Shown piece after piece: positions 1-5,224 of a DNA stretch of 5,224 bases. Within the stretch, counting starts at the first letter, position 1. Every line of letters starts with the position of its first letter. The position numbers and the translations under genes were made by a program. Origin of the DNA: a bacterium (lineage in GTDB: Bacteria; Pseudomonadota; Alphaproteobacteria; Caulobacterales; Hyphomonadaceae); the NCBI GenBank assembly GCA_030824255.1, contig JAVBYB010000548.1, positions 1 to 5,224 on the forward strand, given 5' to 3'. The notes under the pieces were generated by a model. It searched no databases and was not told the DNA's origin. It worked only from the letters and a program-made list of their open reading frames with translations.

Positions 1-754
1 GCATTCGGTCGTTGGCGTGTGGATCTCGGCGTGGGCGCTGGTCCTTCTGGCGAGCGGCATGCCGTGGGCGATGGTCTGGGGCAACAGCTTCAAGATGGGG
101 CGCGAGGTGACGGGCACGTCGGCCGTCAAGCAGGACTGGACCATCGGTCCGGTCGATGAGCATGCCGGCCACGGTGGCGGAAGTTCAGCTGACGTTGTCG
201 ATCACTCGGCGCATGGGGGCGCAACGCTGGATCAGATCTATGCCACGGCCATGGGGGAGAAGCTGGCTGCGCCGGTGATCCTGACGCCTCCGACGAAAGG
301 GTCGCCATACTGGCGGGCGAAGTCCAATGCGCAGAACCGTCCCCAGCAACAGGAGCTGGTTTTTGACGCGATGAGTGGCGGCCTCGTCAGCCGAGATGTT
401 TTCGCGAACAAGCATATCATTGACCAGATTGTCGGGGTCGGCATCGCCGCCCATGAGGGGCAGTTGTTCGGACCTCTGAACCAGGCAATAGGGGTACTGA
501 CGGCGGCCGGGCTCGTCGTCCTGTGCGTTTCGGCCTTCGTGATGTGGCGCAGGCGCGCGCCGGATGGCGTTCTGGGGGCGCCGCCGCCCATACCGCACGC
601 CCGCATCGGCTGGGGCCTTGCGATTCTGATCGCGGCCTGCGGAATTCTGCTGCCGGTGCTCGGAATCAGCCTTCTGGTGATCGGGTTGATCGAATGGGGC
701 GTATTGAAACGTCTGCCCCGGGCAAGGCGATGGTTGGGACTGAACGCCGCTTGA
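1..754 (+). CDS. PepSY-associated transmembrane protein, C-terminal part (5' end outside window)
   Basis: The reading frame is open to the left edge (frame begins at base 2, first codon CAT for His), so this is the C-terminal part of a longer protein. The GTG at 17 lies inside a transmembrane segment and is unlikely to be the true start. Counting from that GTG, a hydrophobic segment (about residues 1-22, ending GMPWAMVWG) leads into a long periplasmic region, then HEGQLFG (146-152), a membrane helix (about 158-177) followed by MWRRR, and a long hydrophobic stretch (about 198-230). The GVW...G.PW..VWG and HEGQLFG...WRRR patterns are typical of the PepSY_TM (PiuB-like) family. Members of that family include inner-membrane proteins tied to siderophore or ferric iron reduction, some binding heme through conserved His. 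The periplasmic loop holds a His-rich patch (H49, H52, H63, H66), which is unusual. The feoAB operon nearby fits an iron role. The family call is fairly sure; the exact substrate is unknown. Confidence 0.8.
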   Translation, partial: HSVVGVWISAWALVLLASGMPWAMVWGNSFKMGREVTGTSAVKQDWTIGPVDEHAGHGGGSSADVVDHSAHGGATLDQIYATAMGEKLAAPVILTPPTKGSPYWRAKSNAQNRPQQQELVFDAMSGGLVSRDVFANKHIIDQIVGVGIAAHEGQLFGPLNQAIGVLTAAGLVVLCVSAFVMWRRRAPDGVLGAPPPIPHARIGWGLAILIAACGILLPVLGISLLVIGLIEWGVLKRLPRARRWLGLNAA

Positions 755-766
755 ATCGCGCCCGGA

Positions 767-782
767 CAGAAGGAAACTTCTG
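767..782 (+). terminator. Hairpin with GAAA tetraloop, possible weak terminator
   Basis: CAGAAG (767-772) and CTTCTG (777-782) form a perfect 6-bp stem closed by a GAAA loop of the GNRA class. It starts 12 nt after the stop codon of the PepSY gene. What follows is GCGTTTCGCGTTT rather than an unbroken T-run, so it is a poor intrinsic terminator by the textbook rule. It may act as a 3'-end stabilising hairpin or a weak terminator. Confidence 0.4.
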
Positions 783-851
783 CGTTTCGCGTTTAAGTGA
801 TGTCAGTTTTGTTGTGGGATACCGACTGACTGGGTAAGGCCCAAACTACAC

Positions 852-880
852 TTGCATCGGGGTCCTATATCGAATAACGA
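852..880 (+). promoter_or_regulatory. Possible promoter of the ABC exporter operon
   Basis: TTGCAT (852-857) resembles a -35 box. With a 17-nt spacer it is followed by TAACGA (875-880), a weak match to a -10 box. Transcription would then begin near 887, leaving a leader of about 50 nt before the ATG at 940. The -10 lies inside the inverted repeat at 867-883, as expected for a repressor-controlled promoter. The -10 match is poor, so this is tentative. Confidence 0.3.
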
Positions 881-902
881 TATGGTTGGGTGTCAGGACC
901 CC
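859..902 (+). repeat. Two adjacent inverted repeats upstream of the exporter operon (operator or structured leader)
   Basis: An outer perfect 8-bp inverted repeat pairs GGGGTCCT (859-866) with AGGACCCC (895-902). Immediately inside its left arm is a second perfect inverted repeat, ATATCG (867-872) with CGATAT (878-883), separated by AATAA. The remaining 11 nt (884-894) would be unpaired in RNA, so the two stems could stack coaxially. Alternatively the inner repeat is a DNA operator over the putative -10 region. The element ends 37 nt before the ATG of the permease gene. I do not recognise it as a known riboswitch or a named regulator site. Confidence 0.55.
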
Positions 903-927
903 TCACAGTCTGTTTTTGGTTTCCGAC

Positions 928-933
928 GAGGGA
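928..933 (+). promoter_or_regulatory. Ribosome binding site of the permease gene
   Basis: GAGGGA lies 6 nt before the ATG at 940. It decides the start in favour of 940 over the in-frame TTG at 886, which would add 18 residues of non-hydrophobic sequence, has no clear Shine-Dalgarno sequence and falls inside the inverted-repeat element. Confidence 0.65.
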
Positions 934-939
934 TCCGCG

Positions 940-2082
940 ATGAGCCTTGCGCTCTCGACACTCCTATTTGAGTGGCGCCGTTATCTGGCTGCCGTGATTG
1001 CGCTGGCGCTTGCCGGCGTCCTCATGCTGGCGCTCGGCGCCATCTTCATCGGGATGATGCAGTCCTTCACGATCACGATCGACAAGTCGCGCGGGCAGGT
1101 GATCATTCTTTCTGCTCAGGCCAACGGCCTAGGCGGTCCCGGTGGGGGTGGGGGCGCATTGCCCAAGCGGGTGGTGCCGTTGATCTACCGTCATCCGGAC
1201 GTGGTGGAGGTGCAGGACCTGCCGGGCGATTTCGGCATGTTCTATGGACCGGGCAAGACGTCGGCCACGCCGACCAACGTGATGGTCATCGATACCTCGC
1301 CCAATGGCGTGACCCTGCCACAAGACTTCACTGACCCGATGCGCCTGGCGATCGAGCCGCCCTATGCGGTTGGCGTCGATGTTTCAGCCGTCAAGCAGCT
1401 CGGCGTTAAGCTGGGCGATCAGGCCATGCTGAACGGGCGGACGGTTCGCGTCGCCTTGATCATGGAGGGCTATGCCAACAGCCAGTTCCCGAACCTCGTC
1501 ATGTCGCGCCAGACCCAGCGCCTTATGGGACAGGCCAATGACGAGCGGCTCGGTCTGCTGATGGTTCGCGTCAAGAACGCGACGACGCAGAAAGACATCG
1601 ACCGCATCCGCGACGAGCTCAACGCCATGTCGGGCGGACAGTATCGCGCGTGGACCAAGCCCGAACTTTCGGCATCGACCATCCAGTCGATGATGTCGGA
1701 GGGGTTCATCGCCATGATCCTGCTGTTCCTGTCCGTGATCGGTTTCGTCATCGGGGTGGTGATCACGTGGCAGACGCTGCGCGGCGCGATCCTGGCCAAC
1801 ATCAAGGAGTTTGCGAGCTTGCGGGCGCTCGGCGTGTCGATGGGCCAGCTGCGCGGGGTGGTGATGGAATTGTCCTTCTGGGTTGGCCTGCTCGGTATTG
1901 CCGCTGCAGCCGTGATGATGGTGGGCATCACATTCCTGGCTGCGTCCATGAACATCCCCATGGGCTATGAGATCGGCTCCCTGATCCAGACGGGCGTACT
2001 GCTGCTGTTGATTTCGATCGGCTCCGGCGTGCTGACCCTTGGCGCCCTCAAGAAGGGTGAACCGGCGGACCTGCTCAAATGA
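940..2082 (+). CDS. ABC exporter permease, DevC/FtsX-like
   Basis: This 380-residue inner-membrane permease has the four-helix layout of the FtsX/MacB/DevC class. Membrane segments lie at about residues 15-40, 256-278, 311-336 and 350-369, with a large periplasmic domain (about 41-255) between the first two. EFASLRALGVS (290-300) is the cytoplasmic coupling segment typical of the class, and the end, EPADLLK, matches the usual DPA..LL/LR terminus. A Gly-rich linker (64-72) sits early in the periplasmic domain. The separate ATPase downstream (ATGA overlap, so probably translationally coupled) and the periplasmic adaptor after it match a DevBCA-type tripartite exporter. LolCE-like permeases share the topology, but the adaptor gene argues against lipoprotein sorting. 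The exported substrate cannot be read from the sequence. The start at 940 is chosen for its GAGGGA site and because the first helix then follows directly. Confidence 0.88.
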   Translation: MSLALSTLLFEWRRYLAAVIALALAGVLMLALGAIFIGMMQSFTITIDKSRGQVIILSAQANGLGGPGGGGGALPKRVVPLIYRHPDVVEVQDLPGDFGMFYGPGKTSATPTNVMVIDTSPNGVTLPQDFTDPMRLAIEPPYAVGVDVSAVKQLGVKLGDQAMLNGRTVRVALIMEGYANSQFPNLVMSRQTQRLMGQANDERLGLLMVRVKNATTQKDIDRIRDELNAMSGGQYRAWTKPELSASTIQSMMSEGFIAMILLFLSVIGFVIGVVITWQTLRGAILANIKEFASLRALGVSMGQLRGVVMELSFWVGLLGIAAAAVMMVGITFLAASMNIPMGYEIGSLIQTGVLLLLISIGSGVLTLGALKKGEPADLLK

Positions 2083-2870
2083 TCAACGCTCTCCGCAAGA
2101 AGAAGACTGTCGAAATCGAGGACGCCGCACCGCCGGCGCTGCGCCCTGAAGAGGCCGGCAAGCGTTGGGCCATCGAGGCGCGCGGCATCAAGAAAAGCTT
2201 CAAGGCCGGCCATGTGATGGTGGACGTGCTGAAGGGCATCGACCTGTTGATCGAACCGGGCGAGATCGTGCTGGTGATGGGCCCGTCGGGCTCGGGCAAG
2301 TCGACATTGCTGGCGGCTGTATCAGGCCTGATGAAGCCGGATGCGGGCTCTGTCGTGGCGCTCGATCAGAGCATCTGGAAGATGTCCCGCCCGAAGATCG
2401 ACCGCTTTCGCCTGACGAATTGCGGCTTCATCTTCCAGGGCTTCAACCTGTTTCCGGCGCTGACAGCGAGCCAGCAGGTTCAAGTCGTCCTGAAGTTCAT
2501 GAAGCTCAGCAAGAAGGACCGCAAGAACGCGGCTGAAGGCGCGCTGAAGGATGTTGGCCTCGGCCATCGCCTTGGCAACCGCCCGGACCGCATGTCGGGC
2601 GGCGAGAAGCAGCGCGTGGCGATTGCGCGCGCGCTCGCCAAGAAGCCGAAGCTGATCTTTGCAGACGAGCCGACATCGGCGCTCGACGGCGAGAACGGCA
2701 ACATCGTCATGACGCTGCTGCGCAAGTGCGCCAAGGAGCAGGGCGCGACCGTGTTGTGCGTCACGCACGACGCGCGCCTGGCTACGTTTGCCGACCGCAT
2801 CATCACAATCGAAGACGGGGTGATCACCTCGACCAATGCTGATCCCGCCATCTTCGCGCACCATCACTGA
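2079..2870 (+). CDS. ABC exporter ATP-binding protein, DevA/MacB/LolD-like
   Basis: This 263-residue cytoplasmic ATPase should power the permease encoded just upstream. All ABC motifs are intact: Walker A GPSGSGKST (68-76), Q-loop Gln120 in FIFQGFNLFPALTA, signature MSGGEKQRVAIARAL (172-186), Walker B LIFADEP (192-198), D-loop SALD (200-203) and the switch His230 in VTHD. The FNLFPALTA...SGGEKQRVAIARAL pattern is that of the MacB/LolD/DevA group that partners FtsX-like permeases. About 30 charged residues precede the usual start of the domain (AIEARGIKKSF), a modest N-terminal extension. The C-terminus ends FAHHH. The ATG overlaps the permease stop codon by 4 nt (ATGA), pointing to translational coupling and 1:1 production. 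The motifs settle the family; the transported substrate is unknown. Confidence 0.93.
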   Translation: MINALRKKKTVEIEDAAPPALRPEEAGKRWAIEARGIKKSFKAGHVMVDVLKGIDLLIEPGEIVLVMGPSGSGKSTLLAAVSGLMKPDAGSVVALDQSIWKMSRPKIDRFRLTNCGFIFQGFNLFPALTASQQVQVVLKFMKLSKKDRKNAAEGALKDVGLGHRLGNRPDRMSGGEKQRVAIARALAKKPKLIFADEPTSALDGENGNIVMTLLRKCAKEQGATVLCVTHDARLATFADRIITIEDGVITSTNADPAIFAHHH

Positions 2871-2888
2871 GAGAACGGAACAACCGTC

Positions 2889-3854
2889 ATGAAACGCCTC
2901 CCGGTTTCGCTCCTTGCCGCCGCCAGCCTGTTGACGCTCGCTGCGTGCGGCGGCCCTGAACAGGGTGGTCCGCAAGGCGGTCCGCCGCAGGTCGGCGTCG
3001 ATGCAGCTTCGGCCAGCTCAACCTATACGGCGGTGTCCGCGGGCAAGGTCGACATTGAAGGCGGCCTCGTCGACGTTGCGGCGCGCGCGCCGGGAATCGT
3101 GCGCGAAGTGCTGGTGCAGGAGGGCGACAAGGTTGTCTCCGGCCAGGTGCTGGCGCGGCAGGAAGACGATGACGCCCGCCTCTCGCGAAATCGCGTGTCA
3201 GCGCAGCTCCAGCAGGCAGAAGCGCAGCTGCCGATCCTGGAAGTCCAGCTCGATGCGGCCGTTCGGGAAGAGGCGCGGCTGAAGCGTCTGACGTCAGAAG
3301 ATGCGGCGTCGACCCAGGCCTATGAGCAGACACAGGACGCCCGGAAGCAGCTGCAGGCGCAGGTGGGGGCGCAAAGATCCACGATTGCGCTCGCGCGCGC
3401 GCAACTGGCCGAGGCCAATTACCAGATGGAGCTGTATGTGATCCGCGCTCCGGCGGATGGCACGATTGTCCGCCGCTACGCTAATCCGGGCTCGGGCGCG
3501 TCGACCTTCAGCGTCACCGCAATGTTCCAGCTTCAGCCTGACACGCAGCGCATTGTGCGCGCGGAGGTGGAAGAGCGCTCAATCACGCAGGTGAAGGTCG
3601 GGCAGAAGGTGGAGATCGTTCCGGAGTCCGACCAGAAGATGTCGTATCCCGGCGAGGTGCTGCGCATTGCCGGTGTGATGGGCTCGCGGAAGCTGCGCTC
3701 CGACGATCCGAGTGAGCGGACGGATGAGCGGGTGGTGGAGGTGGTGGTGAACGCCGAATCCGCGCCGGTTCTGGTTGGGCAGCGGGTGTTGGTGAAGTTC
3801 CTGAAGGATGGCGCGGCACCGCCCGCGGCTGCGACGGCATCCTCCGCGAATTAA
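2889..3854 (+). CDS. Periplasmic adaptor (membrane fusion) lipoprotein, HlyD/AcrA family
   Basis: This 321-residue lipoprotein links the inner-membrane ABC pump to an outer-membrane channel. A signal peptide (1-19) ends in the lipobox LAAC, with Cys20 as the lipidated residue, followed by a Gly/Pro/Gln-rich linker. The first half of the lipoyl (barrel-sandwich) domain is at about 62-92 (APGIVREVLVQEGDKVVSGQ). A coiled-coil hairpin rich in Gln, Ala and Glu spans about 97-178, and the second lipoyl half follows at 184-205 (IRAPADGTIVRRYANPG). A beta-barrel region runs from about 220 to 306, and the tail is Ala/Pro-rich. At the hairpin tip Arg130, Leu134 and Ser141 fit R-x3-L-x6-S, the TolC-docking motif of AcrA-type adaptors. 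No channel gene is in the window. The gene lies 18 nt after the ATPase gene, with GGAA 8 nt before the ATG, so it is the last gene of the three-gene operon. Confidence 0.9.
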   Translation: MKRLPVSLLAAASLLTLAACGGPEQGGPQGGPPQVGVDAASASSTYTAVSAGKVDIEGGLVDVAARAPGIVREVLVQEGDKVVSGQVLARQEDDDARLSRNRVSAQLQQAEAQLPILEVQLDAAVREEARLKRLTSEDAASTQAYEQTQDARKQLQAQVGAQRSTIALARAQLAEANYQMELYVIRAPADGTIVRRYANPGSGASTFSVTAMFQLQPDTQRIVRAEVEERSITQVKVGQKVEIVPESDQKMSYPGEVLRIAGVMGSRKLRSDDPSERTDERVVEVVVNAESAPVLVGQRVLVKFLKDGAAPPAAATASSAN

Positions 3855-3890
3855 TCACCGGCATTTCAACCGGATGCGACACGAAACTCA

Positions 3891-3919
3891 TTGCCTCTGA
3901 GAATTGTTCTCAATAAGAC
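3891..3919 (+). promoter_or_regulatory. Possible feoAB promoter
   Basis: TTGCCT (3891-3896) and TAAGAC (3914-3919) are separated by 17 nt and could be the -35 and -10 boxes. The Fur-like palindrome fills the spacer, the usual arrangement for iron repression. The -10 match is weak. If used, transcription would begin near 3926, making the leader very short or absent for the first ATG. Confidence 0.35.
3898..3912 (+). promoter_or_regulatory. Fur box upstream of feoA
   Basis: TGAGAATTGTTCTCA is a 7-1-7 inverted repeat with a single mismatch (a perfect 6-3-6 repeat, TGAGAA/TTCTCA). It closely fits the known Fur-site form TGAGAATnATTCTCA. It ends 13 nt before the first possible feoA start and lies in the 71-nt gap after the adaptor gene. 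The expected effect is repression of feoAB when iron is plentiful. Binding by Fur itself rather than another iron regulator is inferred. Confidence 0.75.
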
Positions 3920-3925
3920 TCACGC

Positions 3926-4180
3926 ATGGATAGCGGGTCGAATTCGATAGGCATGGACACCCTGACAAGGCGCGTGATCGCCCGGGTCGTGGGCTTTGGC
4001 GCGGGGGATCAAAGCCTTGTCGCCAAGCTGCGGGAAATCGGCTTTGCCGAAGGCGACGAGGTCGAATTGCTGGCCAAGGGCTGGCTGGGCGGCGCGCCGC
4101 TGTCATTCCGCCTGAACCGCACCGTGATCGCCCTGCGGAAATCCGAAGCCGCCCTCGTGCTCGTGGAGCCACAACAGTGA
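3926..4180 (+). CDS. feoA: Ferrous iron transport protein A (FeoA)
   Basis: This small cytoplasmic SH3-like protein assists FeoB in ferrous iron uptake. The core pattern is VVGFGAGDQSLVAKLREIGF, then EGDEVELL, then GGAPLSFRLNRTVIALRKSEAALVLV. This is the FeoA domain, with its conserved L..IGF.EGD.V and the beta strand before the R-x-EA-like end. Two ATGs are possible. The one at 3926 gives 84 residues; the one at 3953 gives 75 residues, closer to the usual family length and beginning just before the domain (MDTLTRRVIARVVGF). Neither has a strong ribosome binding site: a GGG at 3935-3937 is 15 nt before the second, and nothing clear precedes the first. The longer form is listed, but the 3953 start is at least as likely. 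The stop overlaps the feoB start, so the pair is an operon under the Fur box. Confidence 0.88.
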   Translation: MDSGSNSIGMDTLTRRVIARVVGFGAGDQSLVAKLREIGFAEGDEVELLAKGWLGGAPLSFRLNRTVIALRKSEAALVLVEPQQ

Positions 4181-5224
4181 CCGCTGTGACCCTGCGACTT
4201 GCGCTTGTCGGCGCCCCCAACAGCGGGAAGACGACACTGTTCAACGGCCTGACCGGCGGTCTGGCGAAGACGGCGAACTATGCGGGCACAACGGTGGAAA
4301 CACGGTCGGGCCGGTTCGAGACGCCGGGCGGGGCGAGCGTCACGCTTGTGGACCTGCCGGGAATTTACGGCCTTGAGGCGCGGTCGCTGGACGAGCGCGT
4401 GGCGGTGGAGGCGATCCAGGGCAAGCGGGGCGATCCGGCGCCGGATGCGCTGATCCTCGTGGCGGACGCCGCCAACCTGCGGACGCACCTGCATACCGTG
4501 CTGCAGATGAAGTCGCTCGGCCTGCCCGTGATCGTGTCGCTGAACATGATCGACCTTGCCGAGCGCGATGGCGTGAAGATCGATGTGCCGAAGCTGTCTG
4601 CGCTGCTGGGCGTGCCGGTCGTGGCCACGCGCGCAACGCGGAAGGCGGGGCGCGAGCAGCTGGTCGCCAAGATCGACGAAGTTCTGAGGAACCTGCCCCC
4701 CGGCGGCGTTGCAGCCGAACCGGTGCATGACCTGCGCGCCCTGCAGCGCGAGGCGCGGCGGATTGCAGACGAGACAATGGTGGAGCCGGCGATGAACCGG
4801 CTGACGCGGCAGGTCGATGCGGTTCTGCTGCACCCTGTTTCGGGCCTGCTTATTCTTGGCACGGTGCTGTTCGTCATGTTCCAGTCGGTGTTCGCCTGGG
4901 CGACGCCGGCGATGGACGGGATCGAGGCCTTCTTCGGATGGCTGGGCGAGCAGGTGGCGGCCGCCATTCCCGACGGCTTGCTGCAGAGCCTGATCGTGGA
5001 CGGAATGATTGCGGGCGTTGGCTCCGTGGTGGTGTTCCTGCCGCAGATCACCATCCTTTTTGCGTTCATCCTGTTCCTCGAAGCCTCCGGCTACATGGCA
5101 CGCGCGGCTTTCCTGATGGACGAGCTGATGCTGCGTGTGGGCCTCAACGGGCGTGCGTTCATCCCGCTGCTGTCGAGCTTTGCGTGCGCCATCCCCGGCA
5201 TCATGGCGGCGCGGACCATCGAGA
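4177..5224 (+). CDS. feoB: Ferrous iron transporter FeoB, N-terminal part (3' end outside window)
   Basis: FeoB is the GTPase-coupled inner-membrane Fe2+ importer. The first 349 residues are visible, roughly the N-terminal half, with no stop before the window edge. The G domain has G1 GAPNSGKTT (12-20), G2 Thr39 in YAGTTVE, G3 DLPG (59-62) and G4 NMID (123-126). The G5 region (ATRATRKAG, 150-158) departs from the common SA form. A helical linker (about 160-215) leads to a first membrane helix (about 221-241). The Gate region then begins at about 275, with VVVFLPQI, LEASGYMARAAFLMD (301-315) and PLLSSFACAIPGIMAARTI, including the conserved Cys337. The P-loop residue normally Asn (GNPNSGKT) is Ala13, while the Asn15 equivalent to the potassium-binding Asn of characterised FeoB is kept. 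The start is GTG, overlapping the feoA stop by 4 nt (GTGA), with GGAG at 4165-4168, 8 nt upstream. Translational coupling to feoA is likely. Confidence 0.95.
   Translation, partial: MTAVTLRLALVGAPNSGKTTLFNGLTGGLAKTANYAGTTVETRSGRFETPGGASVTLVDLPGIYGLEARSLDERVAVEAIQGKRGDPAPDALILVADAANLRTHLHTVLQMKSLGLPVIVSLNMIDLAERDGVKIDVPKLSALLGVPVVATRATRKAGREQLVAKIDEVLRNLPPGGVAAEPVHDLRALQREARRIADETMVEPAMNRLTRQVDAVLLHPVSGLLILGTVLFVMFQSVFAWATPAMDGIEAFFGWLGEQVAAAIPDGLLQSLIVDGMIAGVGSVVVFLPQITILFAFILFLEASGYMARAAFLMDELMLRVGLNGRAFIPLLSSFACAIPGIMAARTIE

Noticed and set aside
523..837. Plus-strand open frame spanning the end of the PepSY gene and the following gap
   Set aside because: It is out of frame over the conserved C-terminal helices of the PepSY protein, Arg/Gly-rich, with no ribosome binding site or domain.
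886..939. Upstream TTG start for the permease
   Set aside because: It has no clear ribosome binding site and begins inside the inverted-repeat element. The ATG at 940 has GAGGGA at ideal spacing and leads straight into the first helix.
1130..1158. G-rich run as a possible G-quadruplex
   Set aside because: It contains two runs of five G and only short GG pairs nearby, and is explained by the Gly-rich linker of the permease. Not enough for a four-stranded motif of three tetrads.
1470..1961. Minus-strand open frame (163 codons) opposite the permease gene
   Set aside because: It is antisense to the permease, with low-quality Ser/Arg/Thr-rich composition and no recognisable motif.
2322..2975. 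Minus-strand open frame (217 codons) opposite the ATPase and adaptor genes
   Set aside because: It is antisense to an ABC ATPase with every motif intact and has shadow-type composition and no domain.
3857..3877. Possible terminator after the adaptor gene (CCGG repeats, GCAT/ATGC)
   Set aside because: Stems are only 4 bp and no T-run follows, so no terminator can be claimed.
4009..4833. Long minus-strand open frame (274 codons) opposite feoA and feoB
   Set aside because: It lies wholly antisense to well-supported feoA/feoB coding sequence, is rich in Arg, His and Gln as expected of a high-GC shadow frame, and shows no recognisable domain.

Overview
The window is GC-rich with compact coding typical of a Gram-negative proteobacterium. 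Protein style (the FeoB variant ending SSFACAIPGIMAARTI, the PepSY transmembrane protein and the high-GC codon use) suggests an Alphaproteobacterium, plausibly of the Caulobacterales/Hyphomonadaceae type. That placement is inference, since no phylogenetic marker gene is present.

All genes lie on the + strand, in three blocks. (1) Positions 1-754 hold the 3' part of a PepSY-associated membrane protein of the kind linked to iron or siderophore reduction. It has an unusual His-rich periplasmic loop and is followed by a small hairpin with a GAAA loop. (2) Positions 940-3854 hold a three-gene operon for a tripartite ABC exporter: a DevC/FtsX-type permease, its ATPase (overlapping it by 4 nt at ATGA) and a lipoprotein HlyD/AcrA-type periplasmic adaptor 18 nt later. 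The adaptor carries an R-x3-L-x6-S motif at its hairpin tip, the known TolC-docking signature, so an outer-membrane channel encoded elsewhere is expected. The 185-nt gap before this operon contains two adjacent perfect inverted repeats at 859-902. (3) Positions 3926-5224 hold feoA and the start of feoB, which overlap by 4 nt at GTGA. A near-perfect Fur-type palindrome lies directly upstream of feoA. feoB runs off the right edge.

Taken together this looks like an iron-linked neighbourhood: a putative periplasm-facing reductase module, an exporter of unknown substrate and a Fur-controlled ferrous iron importer. The FeoAB assignment is firm. The exporter type is firm but its substrate is unknown. 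The functional link between the blocks is inferred from proximity only. No RNA gene, mobile element, CRISPR array or phage gene was seen. The most unusual items are the nested repeats ahead of the exporter operon and the His-rich loop in the PepSY protein.
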